From: Alphaproteobacteria bacterium
Lineage (GTDB): Bacteria; Pseudomonadota; Alphaproteobacteria; Micropepsales; Micropepsaceae
Reading direction: 5' to 3'
NCBI GenBank assembly: GCA_021325375.1
Contig: JAJPHG010000013.1
Span: 62,001-126,000, forward strand
DNA length: 64,000 bases
Shown one piece after another: positions 1 to 8,589 of the stretch (position 1 is the stretch's first letter; every line of letters begins with the position of its first letter). The position numbers were made by a program, and so were the translations under genes. Below the pieces are notes generated by a model. The model saw only the letters and a program-made list of their open reading frames with translations, ran no database searches and had not been told where the DNA came from.

Positions 1-773
1 ATTTGCGCGTCGACAGCGGCGTGCGCGAAGGCGACACGGTCACGCCGTTCTACGATCCCATGATCGCCAAGGTCATCGCCCACGACGCGACGCGCGAGGG
101 CGCCGCGCGTAAGCTGGCGGGCGCGCTCGCGCGGGCGAAGATCGCGGGCCTACGCACCAACAATGCTTTCCTCATCCGTGCGCTCGGCAGCCAGGATTTC
201 CTCGCGGGCGAGATCGACACGGGCTTCATCGACCGGCACTTGAAGGATCTCGTGCCGCCCCACGCGCCCGACGACGCGATCCTGTCGGCCGCCGCGCGGT
301 TCGTCGCCGATGATCGTCCGCAAACGGACGATCCCTGGGACGCGCGCGACGGCTTCCGCGTGAACGGCGCGTCGGCCCAGACCGTGCGCTTCACCGCGGG
401 GGCAGGGCGTCTGGGCGGCGCAGTCCCACCGGGCATCGAGGTCCTGCGGCTGAGGAATGGCGACATCGCCGCGATGCGCGCGGGCGAGACCTTCGTGCTG
501 CACCCTTACGATCCGTTCGAAAGCGCGGAGGGCGCGGGCGTCGCCGCCGACCGTATCGCGACGCCGATGCCCGGCAAGATCATCCAGATCCTCGTCAAGC
601 CCGGCGAGCGCGTGAAGAAGGGCCAGCCGCTGGCCGTTTTGGAAGCGATGAAGATGGAGCACACGCTGTCGGCTCCCGCCGATTCCACCGTGGAGAGCGT
701 CGACGTCGCGGCGGGCGATCAGGTCAATGACGGCACGGTCGTCGTCCGTTTCGCCAAAGAGGCGGCCGCGTGA
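1..773 (+). CDS. Biotin-dependent acyl-CoA carboxylase alpha subunit, C-terminal part (5' end outside window)
   Basis: This is the carboxyl end of a biotin carboxylase/biotin carrier subunit of the methylcrotonoyl-, propionyl- or acetyl-CoA carboxylase type. The first visible residues belong to the biotin-carboxylase C-terminal domain, followed by a linker domain and a biotinyl domain. The biotin attachment motif EAMKMEH is clear, with the modified lysine codon at 651-653. The reading frame is open at the left window edge, so the ATP-grasp part is missing only because of the window boundary. The spacing between domains resembles the methylcrotonoyl-CoA type used in leucine breakdown, but the substrate cannot be settled from this fragment. 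The stop overlaps the next start as GTGA, indicating translational coupling. Confidence 0.9.
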   Translation, partial: LRVDSGVREGDTVTPFYDPMIAKVIAHDATREGAARKLAGALARAKIAGLRTNNAFLIRALGSQDFLAGEIDTGFIDRHLKDLVPPHAPDDAILSAAARFVADDRPQTDDPWDARDGFRVNGASAQTVRFTAGAGRLGGAVPPGIEVLRLRNGDIAAMRAGETFVLHPYDPFESAEGAGVAADRIATPMPGKIIQILVKPGERVKKGQPLAVLEAMKMEHTLSAPADSTVESVDVAAGDQVNDGTVVVRFAKEAAA

Positions 774-1198
774 CGTTGCACATCATCAAGCTCTGTGTCG
801 GCGTGGAGTCTCTCGAAGAACTGGCCGATTGGCAGAAGAAGCGCCTGGCCGAGCGCAAGAAGAAGAAACTCCCGCTCGTCCTGCAGCATGTGACCCGCAT
901 GACACCCAAGCGCGCGGACGAGGTGCTCGACGGCGGCTCGCTCTATTGGGTGATCAAAGGCCAGATCGCCGCGCGCCAGAAGCTGGTCGCGCTGAAGCCC
1001 GTGCAGAAGGAAGGCAAGCCCCACTGCGCGCTGGTCTACGAGCCCAAACTCATTCCCGTGATGCGCCGCCGTCATCGCCCGTTCCAGGGCTGGCGCTATT
1101 TCGATCCCAAGGACGCGCCGCCGGACGTGCGCGACATCAAGGCGGGGAATTTGCCGGAGAAGCTGAAGCTGGAGTTGGCGGATTTGGGGCTCCTCTAG
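770..1198 (+). CDS. DUF1489 family protein
   Basis: A 142-residue soluble protein matching the alphaproteobacterial DUF1489 family, recognised by its opening (MTLHIIKLCVGVESLEEL) and its highly basic first third. The function of the family is not established. The GTG start lies inside the stop of the carboxylase gene (GTGA overlap at 770-773), so it is probably translated from the same message. The middle contains several Lys/Arg pairs and a WRYFDP segment; no signal peptide or membrane segment is visible. It ends just before the converging panC gene. Confidence 0.85.
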   Translation: MTLHIIKLCVGVESLEELADWQKKRLAERKKKKLPLVLQHVTRMTPKRADEVLDGGSLYWVIKGQIAARQKLVALKPVQKEGKPHCALVYEPKLIPVMRRRHRPFQGWRYFDPKDAPPDVRDIKAGNLPEKLKLELADLGLL

Positions 1199-1220
1199 GC
1201 CTCCCCCCACAAGGGAGAGG
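1199..1220. terminator. Possible short bidirectional terminator between DUF1489 and panC
   Basis: The 22 bases between two converging genes hold a short inverted repeat (CCTCCCCC against GGGAGAGG, one mismatch) followed by a T-rich stretch on the plus strand. The position at a convergent junction fits a terminator, but the stem is short and imperfect. Confidence 0.3.
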
Positions 1221-2027
1221 TTATTTGTGTTCCATATTGTCGATCAGCCGCGTCCCACCGATCTTGGCAGCGGCGAGGATGCGCTTCGGTCCGTCGCCTG
1301 CCGGACCCAATGTCTCTGCATCGCAGATGGCGACGTAGTCCACGCTGTCGAAACCGGCGTCCAGCAGCGCGCGCGCGGCTTGTTCCTCGCTGGTCGCGGT
1401 ACGCAGGATCACATTCATCTTCCCCGCGATCGCGCGCTCGCGCGGGCCCAGATAGGCGTTGCGCGACGACATCGCCAACCCGTCCGGCTCGCGCATGATG
1501 GGCGCGCCGACGATCTCGATGGGCAGGGCGAGATCGGCTACGAGGCGGCGGATGACGAGGAGCTGCTGGTAGTCCTTCTCGCCGAACACCGCCAGGTCGG
1601 GTTGCGCCGCGATAAGCAGCTTGGCGACGACGGTGGCGACGCCGGCGAAGAAGTGCGGGCGGAAGTCGGTCTCGAGACCCCGCGACGGTCCGCCGACCTC
1701 GATCTGCGTGGCGTAACCCTGCGGGTACATTTCCGCGACCGAAGGGGCGAAGATCAGGTCGGCGCGGGCACCCAGCTTCTGCGCATCGGCCTGGAGCGCG
1801 CGCGGATAGCGGTCGAAATCTTCATGCGGCGCGAACTGCGCCGGGTTCACGAAGATGCTGACGATGGTGCGTTCGCTGCGCTTTCGTGACTCCTCGACGA
1901 GGAAGAGATGGCCGGCGTGCAGCGCGCCCATGGTCGGGACGAGGCCGACCCGCAGGCCGTCCTTGCGCCAGGCCGCGACATGCGCGCGCAAGCCGCGCAC
2001 CGTGGTGACGATTTCGGGCAATTCCAT
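1221..2027 (-). CDS. panC: Pantothenate synthetase
   Basis: Pantoate-beta-alanine ligase, the last step of pantothenate (coenzyme A precursor) synthesis: ATP-dependent joining of pantoate and beta-alanine through a pantoyl-adenylate in the cytoplasm. The 268 residues match the usual family length. The nucleotide-binding motif PTMGALHAGH lies at residues 31-40 (HxGH class), FGEKDYQQL near 150 and the KMSKS-like MSSRNAYL near 186. All are intact, so the enzyme should be active. The gene stands alone on the minus strand between DUF1489 and putA; panB is not in the window. Confidence 0.97.
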   Translation of the reverse strand: MELPEIVTTVRGLRAHVAAWRKDGLRVGLVPTMGALHAGHLFLVEESRKRSERTIVSIFVNPAQFAPHEDFDRYPRALQADAQKLGARADLIFAPSVAEMYPQGYATQIEVGGPSRGLETDFRPHFFAGVATVVAKLLIAAQPDLAVFGEKDYQQLLVIRRLVADLALPIEIVGAPIMREPDGLAMSSRNAYLGPRERAIAGKMNVILRTATSEEQAARALLDAGFDSVDYVAICDAETLGPAGDGPKRILAAAKIGGTRLIDNMEHK

Positions 2028-2098
2028 GCGCGAAGTATTAGCGCGGGGGAGGCGGGGCGCGCTAGGATCGCGGCCGCAAATCAGGACCCATCCCCTTC

Positions 2099-5000
2099 AT
2101 GCCGCCGCAGCCTTTGCGCCAAGCCATTTCCGCCGCCTATCTCGCAGACGAAAACAAGATTGCCGCCGAGCGCATCGCCCAGGCCCGCCTGTCGCAGGCC
2201 GAGGCCCAGGCGACGACCGCGCTCGCGGGCCGGCTCGTCACCCGCATCCGCGAGGAGGGCAACAAGCGCGGAAGCGTCGACGCCTTCATGCAGGAATACT
2301 CGCTGACCGCGCCCGAGGGCGTGGCGCTGATGTGCCTGGCCGAGGCGCTCTTGCGCGTGCCCGACAGCGACACCGCCGACAGGCTGATCAAGGACAAGAT
2401 CGGCTCGGCCGATTGGCAGAGCCACCGGCGCAAATCGGACTCGATGTTCGTCAACGCCTCGACCTTCGCGCTGATGCTGACCGGGCGCATCGTCAAGCTC
2501 GACGAGACGGCGAAGTGGGATTTCGAGGGCATCTTCAGGAAGCTCGTCGCGCGCTCGGGCGAGCCGGTGATCCGCCAGGCGGTGACCTATGCGATGCGCG
2601 TGCTCGGCAAGCAGTTCGTGCTCGGCCGCACCATCCAGGAAGCGCAGAAGGAAGCGCGCAAGCAGGAAGCCGACGGCTACCGTTATTCCTTCGACATGCT
2701 GGGCGAGGCGGCCTACACCGCGCACGACGCCGCGCGCTATGCGAAGTCGTATCGCGACGCGCTCGCCGCCATCGCGCTCGCACACCCGAAGGACAGCCGC
2801 GCGATCTTCGAGCGGCCGAGCATCTCGGTGAAGCTCTCCGCGCTGCATCCGCGCTACGAATGGGTCAAGCGCGAGCGGGTGATGAGCGAGCTCCTGCCCG
2901 TCGTCGTGACGCTGTGCAAGCAGGCGCGCGAAGCCGACCTCGCGCTCACCGTCGACGCGGAGGAATCCGACCGCCACGACCTGATGCTCGATTTCTTTGA
3001 AGCCATTGGCGAGAAGCTACCCGGCTGGAACGGGCTCGGGCTGGCGGTGCAGGGCTATCAGAAGCGCGCGATCCCCACGCTCGCCTGGCTCATCGACATG
3101 GCGCGGCGCCAGGGCCGGCGCATCCCGGTGCGCCTGGTCAAGGGCGCCTATTGGGACACGGAGATCAAGCGCGGCCAGGAGCAGGGGCTCGCCGACTATC
3201 CAGTCTTCACGCGCAAGATGACGACGGACACGTCGTATCTCGCCTGCGCGCGCGCGATGCTGGCGGCGCAGGACGCGGTCTACCCGCAATTCGCCACCCA
3301 CAACGCGCATACGGTGGCGGCCATCGATACGCTCGCGACGGGCAAGGAATACGAGTTCCAGCGCCTGCACGGCATGGGCGAGGCACTGCACGAATTCTAT
3401 CGCGACATCCGTAAAGGCGGCGCGACGCGCATCTACGCGCCGGTCGGAAGCCATGAGGATCTGCTCGCCTATCTCGTGCGGCGCCTCTTGGAGAACGGCG
3501 CCAACACGTCGTTCGTGAACCGTCTCGCCGACCGCGACGCGCCGCTCGACGACATCATCGCCGATCCGGTGGAGCAGCTTTCGAAAGAGCCGTCCTTGCG
3601 CAATCCGCGCATTCCGCTGCCCGCCGACATGCTGCCGGGACGGCACAACTCGTCCGGCTTCGTCTGGGCCGATCCCGCGATCAGCGCGCCGACCATTGCC
3701 GCGATGCAGGCGGCGCTCGAGAAGTCGCAAGCCGCCGGTCCTCTCGTGTCGGGGCGGGAGACAACGGACAATTCGCATCCCGTCTTCGATCCCTCGGATC
3801 GCACGCGCAAGATCGGCGACGTCGCCGAGGTGAGCGAGACCGACGTCGCCAAGGCGCTCGATGCGGCCACGCGAGTCCAGTACGACTGGGACGGCATAGG
3901 CGGCGACGGCCGCGCGAAGATCCTGGAGCGCGCCGCCGATCTCTTCGAGCAGAACCGCAACTATCTGATGGCGCTCGCCGTGCGCGAGGCGGGCAAGACG
4001 CTGCCCAACGCGCTCGGCGAGGTGCGCGAGGCGATCGATCTGTTGCGCTATTACGCGTCGCAGGCGCGCGAGAAGTTCGAGGGCGGCATCGCGCTGCCCG
4101 GGCCGACCGGAGAATCCAACCAGCTCACGCTGCATGGGCGCGGACCGTTCTTCTGCGTAGCGCCGTGGAACTTCCCGCTCGCGATCTTCGCAGGGCAAGT
4201 CGCGGGCGCGCTCGCGGCCGGCGACACGGTGCTGGCCAAGCCAGCCGAGCGCACGCCGCTCATCGCCGCCGCGGCGGTCAAGCTGATGCATCAGGCGGGC
4301 GTGCCGGGGGATGTTCTCCATCTGCTTCCCGGACGCGGCTCGAAGATCGGGCGCGTGGTGCTCTCCGACGAGCGTCTGGCGGGCATCGCCTTCACCGGCT
4401 CGACCGAGACGGCGATTACGCTCAACCGCGCGCTCGCGGCGCGCGACGGCGCGTTGCCGGCCATCGTCGCCGAGACCGGCGGCATGAACTGCATGATCGC
4501 GGACTCGACCGCGCTGCCGGAGCAGGTGGCACGCGACGTGCTCTCGTCCGCTTTCGACAGTGCCGGCCAGCGCTGCTCGGCGCTGCGCGTGCTGTTCGTC
4601 CAGGACGACGTCGCCGACAAGATGATCGAGATGATCCTGGGCGCCATGGACGAGCTCTCCATCGGCGACCCGTTCAAGCTCTCCACCGATATCGGCCCGG
4701 TGATCGACGAGGCCGCGCGCAACGGCCTTCAGGAGCACGCCGACCGCATGACGCGCGAGGCCAAGCTGCTGCGCAAGCTGCCGCTCGGCCCCGACTGCGC
4801 CAACGGCGTGTTCTTCGCGCCCCACGCCTTCGAGATCGAGGCCATCTCGGTCCTGAAGCGCGAGGTGTTCGGCCCGATCCTGCATGTCGTGCGCTATGCC
4901 GGCGACAAGCTCGACAAGGTCTGCGACGCGATCAACGCGACGGGTTACGGCCTCACGCTCGGCATCCATAGCCGCATCGAATCCACGGCCGACTTCGCGC

Positions 5001-5209
5001 GCCAGCGCGTGCGCGTCGGCAACATCTACGTCAACCGCAACCAGATCGGCGCGGTCGTCGGCGTGCAGCCTTTCGGCGGCGAAGGCCTGTCGGGCACCGG
5101 CCCCAAGGCGGGCGGGCCGCACTACCTGCTGCGTTTCGCGCTCGAGCGCACCTTCACCGTCAACACCACCGCCGCCGGCGGCAACGCAGCGCTGATGAGC
5201 GCGGGGTAG
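2099..5209 (+). CDS. putA: Bifunctional proline dehydrogenase / L-glutamate gamma-semialdehyde dehydrogenase
   Basis: PutA oxidises proline to glutamate in two steps at the inner membrane: an FAD-linked proline dehydrogenase barrel in the N-terminal half and an NAD-linked aldehyde dehydrogenase in the C-terminal half. In the first half the LVKGAYWDTEIKRGQ segment marks the proline dehydrogenase site. In the second half the FTGSTETA loop, the AETGG motif (Glu near 792) and the GQRCSALR motif (catalytic Cys near 826) are all present, as is the C-terminal PFGGEGLSGTG. At 1036 residues it is a short PutA lacking the ribbon-helix-helix repressor domain of the E. coli protein, so it should not repress its own gene. 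It starts 71 bp from the divergent panC start. Confidence 0.97.
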   Translation: MPPQPLRQAISAAYLADENKIAAERIAQARLSQAEAQATTALAGRLVTRIREEGNKRGSVDAFMQEYSLTAPEGVALMCLAEALLRVPDSDTADRLIKDKIGSADWQSHRRKSDSMFVNASTFALMLTGRIVKLDETAKWDFEGIFRKLVARSGEPVIRQAVTYAMRVLGKQFVLGRTIQEAQKEARKQEADGYRYSFDMLGEAAYTAHDAARYAKSYRDALAAIALAHPKDSRAIFERPSISVKLSALHPRYEWVKRERVMSELLPVVVTLCKQAREADLALTVDAEESDRHDLMLDFFEAIGEKLPGWNGLGLAVQGYQKRAIPTLAWLIDMARRQGRRIPVRLVKGAYWDTEIKRGQEQGLADYPVFTRKMTTDTSYLACARAMLAAQDAVYPQFATHNAHTVAAIDTLATGKEYEFQRLHGMGEALHEFYRDIRKGGATRIYAPVGSHEDLLAYLVRRLLENGANTSFVNRLADRDAPLDDIIADPVEQLSKEPSLRNPRIPLPADMLPGRHNSSGFVWADPAISAPTIAAMQAALEKSQAAGPLVSGRETTDNSHPVFDPSDRTRKIGDVAEVSETDVAKALDAATRVQYDWDGIGGDGRAKILERAADLFEQNRNYLMALAVREAGKTLPNALGEVREAIDLLRYYASQAREKFEGGIALPGPTGESNQLTLHGRGPFFCVAPWNFPLAIFAGQVAGALAAGDTVLAKPAERTPLIAAAAVKLMHQAGVPGDVLHLLPGRGSKIGRVVLSDERLAGIAFTGSTETAITLNRALAARDGALPAIVAETGGMNCMIADSTALPEQVARDVLSSAFDSAGQRCSALRVLFVQDDVADKMIEMILGAMDELSIGDPFKLSTDIGPVIDEAARNGLQEHADRMTREAKLLRKLPLGPDCANGVFFAPHAFEIEAISVLKREVFGPILHVVRYAGDKLDKVCDAINATGYGLTLGIHSRIESTADFARQRVRVGNIYVNRNQIGAVVGVQPFGGEGLSGTGPKAGGPHYLLRFALERTFTVNTTAAGGNAALMSAG

Positions 5210-5218
5210 AACGGCGCC

Positions 5219-5674
5219 ATGCCGCTGATCATTCTCGGTCTGATCGCGCTGATCGTCGTCGCCGCGGTGTTCCGCTTCACGGCGGGGCGCGATCCGGGTT
5301 TCGTGATGCGCATCGCGCGCTATGCGGGGATCGCGGTGCTGGCCGCGCTCACGATCTTCTTCGCGCTGACGGAGCGCTGGGTTCCGGCGGTGTTCCTGGC
5401 CGGCATCGGCTGGAGCCTGTACACACGCGGCCGCGCGGTGCCCGAAGGCTGGTTCCCGCGCGATGAGCCCGCTGCCGCGCCGCCGCCGCGCAACGTCAGG
5501 CCGCAGATGCCGGCGGACGAGGCGCTGAAGGTGCTGGGACTCAATTCCGGTGCGAGTTCCGAGGAGGTTCGCGCGGCGCACAAAAGGCTCATGATGCAGA
5601 ACCACCCCGACCGCGGCGGCTCGGACTATCTCGCCTCGAAGATCAACGAGGCCAAGGACGTGCTGCTCGGTTAG
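5219..5674 (+). CDS. Membrane-anchored J-domain protein (DnaJ-like, TIM14/DjlA type)
   Basis: A 151-residue protein with two hydrophobic segments in the first 70 residues and a short C-terminal J domain holding the HPD motif (NHPDRGGSDYL). The J domain should stimulate an Hsp70 ATPase at the membrane, as Pam18/TIM14-like proteins do. It follows putA by only 9 bp and is probably co-transcribed. The last 59 bases before the final codon are repeated exactly at 7105-7163. The distal copy continues as LLGG-stop while this gene ends LLG-stop, so the present 3' end looks rebuilt after an insertion (see findings). Confidence 0.88.
   Translation: MPLIILGLIALIVVAAVFRFTAGRDPGFVMRIARYAGIAVLAALTIFFALTERWVPAVFLAGIGWSLYTRGRAVPEGWFPRDEPAAAPPPRNVRPQMPADEALKVLGLNSGASSEEVRAAHKRLMMQNHPDRGGSDYLASKINEAKDVLLG
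5612..5670 (+). repeat. Left copy of a 59-bp direct repeat (3' end of J-domain gene)
   Basis: Bases 5612-5670 are identical to 7105-7163 in the same orientation. This copy lies inside the coding sequence of the J-domain gene. The two copies bracket the GloVer-repeat gene. Confidence 0.95.
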
Positions 5675-7032
5675 GGCACCAGCTCAAATACGGTCCCGCC
5701 ACTTTTAGTCCCACCATTCGGGCCACCATATTCGGTGGTACCGAAGATTCTTCCAGAGCCATCTACGATGAGCGCGCCGCTCGGATATTCGCCGTCAGCG
5801 CATTTCGCTTGCGCGCAAAAGCTATAAAGCACATTGAATGACGTTCCATCTAAAGCGAACACCGTACCCCCGCCATCACCTTCAAAATCAATGTCGTGTC
5901 CTCCACCCCACGGGGTCGTCCCGAAGATGTTTCCTGAGGTGTCCATTGTTATATCAGAGCTATGAGCTTGTTCATTGCCATCAGTGCAATCCGACAAAAC
6001 GCAGAAACTGTGAAGGACGGTCTCTCCAGAGGCTACGTCACTGGGTATAAATTTATAAACGACACCATCATCTGACGTGCCACCGCCGCTGGTCGCTCCA
6101 AAAAGGTTTCCCGCTGGGTCCGCGATCACTCCAGATTGGGGAAAGCTACCGTCAGAACAATTGGGATCCGCGCAAAAATCGTATAGTATCGTTTCAGTCC
6201 ATTTGTTCCGCTGGGCGTTGGGGATCAATTCGAAGATCACGCCCCAGAAAAATTCCGGACCTCCCGCGCTTGTTGTTCCATAGAGATTCCCGAGGGAATC
6301 TGAAATCAGAGGGCCATTGGGATTTGCGCCATCAGTTCCGTTTGCATCGAAGCTGTGAAGAACGGTCTCAGTCCATTTCGATTTGCCCAATTTGGGTGGT
6401 GTGAGCGCAAAAACTGTACCATCAAAACTGTCCCCACCGTCAGATGTCACGCCATAGAGTGGCGATGTCCCGTCGTAAGCAATGCCAGAGCTTGCGCCGG
6501 TGTAAGTCAGCCCAGGGCTCGGCACTTTGCCGTCCGTACAATTGCTGCCACCCTTGGAACAAAAATTATATAGAATATTTAGCTGCCACTTTTTTCCGAC
6601 GCCTGGGGATAGTTCGAAAACCACGCCTTGGTTCTTGGTTCCACCCGTCCCGGTAATTCCATAGAGGTTGCCGTTTATGTCCAAAATCAAACTTCCGAAG
6701 GGGTGCAACCCATCTTTGCAATCGGTTTGAGCACAAAAACTATAGAGTACTTTTTGCGACCATTTGGTTTTCTTGGAATTTGGACTTAGTTCAAACACGG
6801 TACCGGCGTTATGCGCGCCGCCAAACACCGTTGTGCCAAAAAAATCTCCCGAGGCATTGATGATCACGCTGTTGGGCCTTTGCCCGTCTGGGCAGTCGCT
6901 GTTCGCGCAGAACGAATAGAGCGTTTTAAGAGTATAGCTGGATGCTGCTGACGAAGGTTTCCCGGCCGCAACGACCATTACGAGAAGCGCTATCAGAATG
7001 GAAGAGGGCCTTGGCGCCGAAATCGAAACCAC
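5671..7032 (-). CDS. Exported GloVer-repeat protein (TIGR03803-type tandem repeats)
   Basis: A 453-residue protein with an N-terminal signal peptide (hydrophobic core ILIALLVMVVAAG) and about eight tandem repeats. Each repeat contains LYSFC, a CxDG-type turn, GxLYGTT-GG and GTVFELSP segments. This matches the Gloeobacter/Verrucomicrobia repeat class (TIGR03803), thought to form beta-propeller-like extracellular proteins of unknown role. Paired cysteines recur in each repeat. Base composition is visibly richer in A/T than all neighbours. The gene lies between 59-bp direct repeats of the J-domain gene end and is antisense to that gene, so it was probably acquired horizontally. Its stop codon overlaps the stop of the J-domain gene. 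Confidence 0.85.
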   Translation of the reverse strand: MVSISAPRPSSILIALLVMVVAAGKPSSAASSYTLKTLYSFCANSDCPDGQRPNSVIINASGDFFGTTVFGGAHNAGTVFELSPNSKKTKWSQKVLYSFCAQTDCKDGLHPFGSLILDINGNLYGITGTGGTKNQGVVFELSPGVGKKWQLNILYNFCSKGGSNCTDGKVPSPGLTYTGASSGIAYDGTSPLYGVTSDGGDSFDGTVFALTPPKLGKSKWTETVLHSFDANGTDGANPNGPLISDSLGNLYGTTSAGGPEFFWGVIFELIPNAQRNKWTETILYDFCADPNCSDGSFPQSGVIADPAGNLFGATSGGGTSDDGVVYKFIPSDVASGETVLHSFCVLSDCTDGNEQAHSSDITMDTSGNIFGTTPWGGGHDIDFEGDGGGTVFALDGTSFNVLYSFCAQAKCADGEYPSGALIVDGSGRIFGTTEYGGPNGGTKSGGTVFELVP

Positions 7033-7104
7033 GTCTCCCTCCGCCCGCTTTGGTAATTGCGAGAACGATACGCCACTATAGCGGGAAAATAAAGAGGTTC
7101 ACCG

Positions 7105-7163
7105 CGCGGCGGCTCGGACTATCTCGCCTCGAAGATCAACGAGGCCAAGGACGTGCTGCTCGG
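7105..7163 (+). repeat. Right copy of a 59-bp direct repeat (former 3' end of J-domain gene)
   Basis: Identical to 5612-5670. Here the sequence is detached from any start and continues with GGC GGT TGA, which would give an LLGG-stop ending. It is most simply read as the original 3' end of the J-domain gene, displaced by the insertion of about 1.43 kb. Confidence 0.9.
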
Positions 7164-7217
7164 CGGTTGACACGCAGGACGCGAGTGATTGAATGACGCG
7201 CTCCGGGGGCGTCTCTT

Positions 7218-8444
7218 ATGCTTAAGACACTGGCGATGACCGCGTGCCTGCTGGCACCCGTCGCGGCGCAGGCGTTCACGCAATGCACGGTCACGCCGCT
7301 CACCGGCCCGCAAGGCGAGATCGCCGAGGAAGGCTCCAATCCCGTCGCGCTGGACAATTGGGTCTATTCCGGCTTCATCGACGGCAGCAAGATCGGCGTG
7401 GCCGTGTCGTCCGACTCCGGCAAGACGCTGAACGCGCCCGTCATCCTCGACACGGAGAGCTTCCCGCACTATCTCCGGCTCGCCGCGAGCGGCGCGAACG
7501 TCTACGCGACCTGGCGCGCGCGGGCCAAGGGCGCCTGGCACATCTTCTTCGCCGCGAGCCGCAAGCATGGCACGGCGGGGAGTTGGGACACGCCGCAGGA
7601 TCTGGGGCCGCTCTCGACCAACCTGACGCAGATCGCGGCGAGCGGCCTCTATGTCTACATCGCCTATCTCGGGACCGACGGCAATGTCGCGGTGCTCGCG
7701 AGCAAGGATACGGGCAAGACGTTCTCGGGGCCCGTGATAGCCGGCGCGGGCTGGGGCGAGATCGTGCTCACGGCGCTGGACGGTCACGTCTACGTCGCCT
7801 GGGAGCTTCCGGTCGACGCCAAGCGACATGACGTCTGGCTGTCGGTGAGCGCCGACGCGGGCGCGACGTTCAAGACACAGGACATGAGCAGCGGCCGCTC
7901 ATACGGCGGCGTCGAGCCGATCTTCTCGCTCGATGCCGCGAGCGGGCGCGTGTCGCTCGTTTGGCGCGACCAGGACAGCGCCTCCACGGGTTACTATGTG
8001 CGCAGCGTCGACAACGGAGGAAGCTGGAGCACGCCGCTCGCGGTGGACGACGCCTCGCGGCAGTTCATGGTCGCCGACGACGGCAGCACGGTCTATGTCT
8101 CCTATCTCAAGCAGATCGTGAGCGACGGCGTGCCGGACTGGCAGGTGCAGGTCGCGACCTCGACCGACGGCGGCTTGAGCTTCCCGGCGAAGCAGAACCT
8201 CACCGGCATGACCGGCATTGCCAAGATCGTCGGCGACGATTTCCGCCCGATCCCCTGGGTGCGCGGCGAGCACGCCTACCGGCTCACCGGCGTGAAGGCG
8301 GACGGCGTCTATATGTGGAACGGCAACAACGGCCGCATGTCCGGCGCGGCGTTCCTCGGTCCCGGCTACCTCGCCGCGCCCGCCCTCAACTCCGCCGTCT
8401 GGCTGAACACCAACGGCGTGGTGAGCTATGGGGTGTGTAAGTGA
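7218..8444 (+). CDS. Exported sialidase-fold protein with BNR/Asp-box repeats
   Basis: A 408-residue secreted protein with a signal peptide ending near AQAF. Several Asp-box motifs are present (SSDSGKTL, SKDTGKTF, SADAGATF, SVDNGGSW, STDGGLSF), spaced as in six-bladed sialidase-like propellers. I see no obvious sialidase catalytic arginine triad arrangement, so enzymatic activity is not assumed. It is likely periplasmic or extracellular. The start ATG at 7218 was chosen because the signal peptide follows at once. It converges on the D,D-carboxypeptidase gene, with a cloverleaf-type repeat between them. Confidence 0.75.
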   Translation: MLKTLAMTACLLAPVAAQAFTQCTVTPLTGPQGEIAEEGSNPVALDNWVYSGFIDGSKIGVAVSSDSGKTLNAPVILDTESFPHYLRLAASGANVYATWRARAKGAWHIFFAASRKHGTAGSWDTPQDLGPLSTNLTQIAASGLYVYIAYLGTDGNVAVLASKDTGKTFSGPVIAGAGWGEIVLTALDGHVYVAWELPVDAKRHDVWLSVSADAGATFKTQDMSSGRSYGGVEPIFSLDAASGRVSLVWRDQDSASTGYYVRSVDNGGSWSTPLAVDDASRQFMVADDGSTVYVSYLKQIVSDGVPDWQVQVATSTDGGLSFPAKQNLTGMTGIAKIVGDDFRPIPWVRGEHAYRLTGVKADGVYMWNGNNGRMSGAAFLGPGYLAAPALNSAVWLNTNGVVSYGVCK

Positions 8445-8452
8445 CGTCCAAC

Positions 8453-8580
8453 CTTCCCCTTGAGGGAGGGTCGAAAAATTCCGAAGGAATTTTTCGGGGA
8501 GGGGTGAGCAGGGCGGTTACCCCTCCCCGAAATTTGCTTCGCTACGCTTCGCAAATTGTCGACCCTCCCTCAAGGGGAGG
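8453..8580. repeat. Cloverleaf palindromic repeat, family R1, copy a
   Basis: An intergenic element at a convergent gene junction. The outer arms 8453-8474 and 8559-8580 are a 22-bp inverted repeat with one mismatch. Inside are three hairpins: 8474-8494 (9-bp stem, GAA loop), 8495-8529 (11-bp stem CGGGGAGGGGT, 13-nt loop) and 8531-8557 (7-bp stem, loop TTCGCTACGCTTC). Copy b at 61921-62047 has the same outer and middle stems and the same small loops. The two side-hairpin stems differ in sequence there but are again self-complementary. Confidence 0.92.
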
Positions 8581-8589
8581 GTGGAGCTG

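Noticed and set aside
3017..5605. An 862-residue antisense frame over putA
   Set aside because: The sense strand encodes an intact PutA with all catalytic motifs; the antisense product is Arg/His/Ala-rich without domain features.
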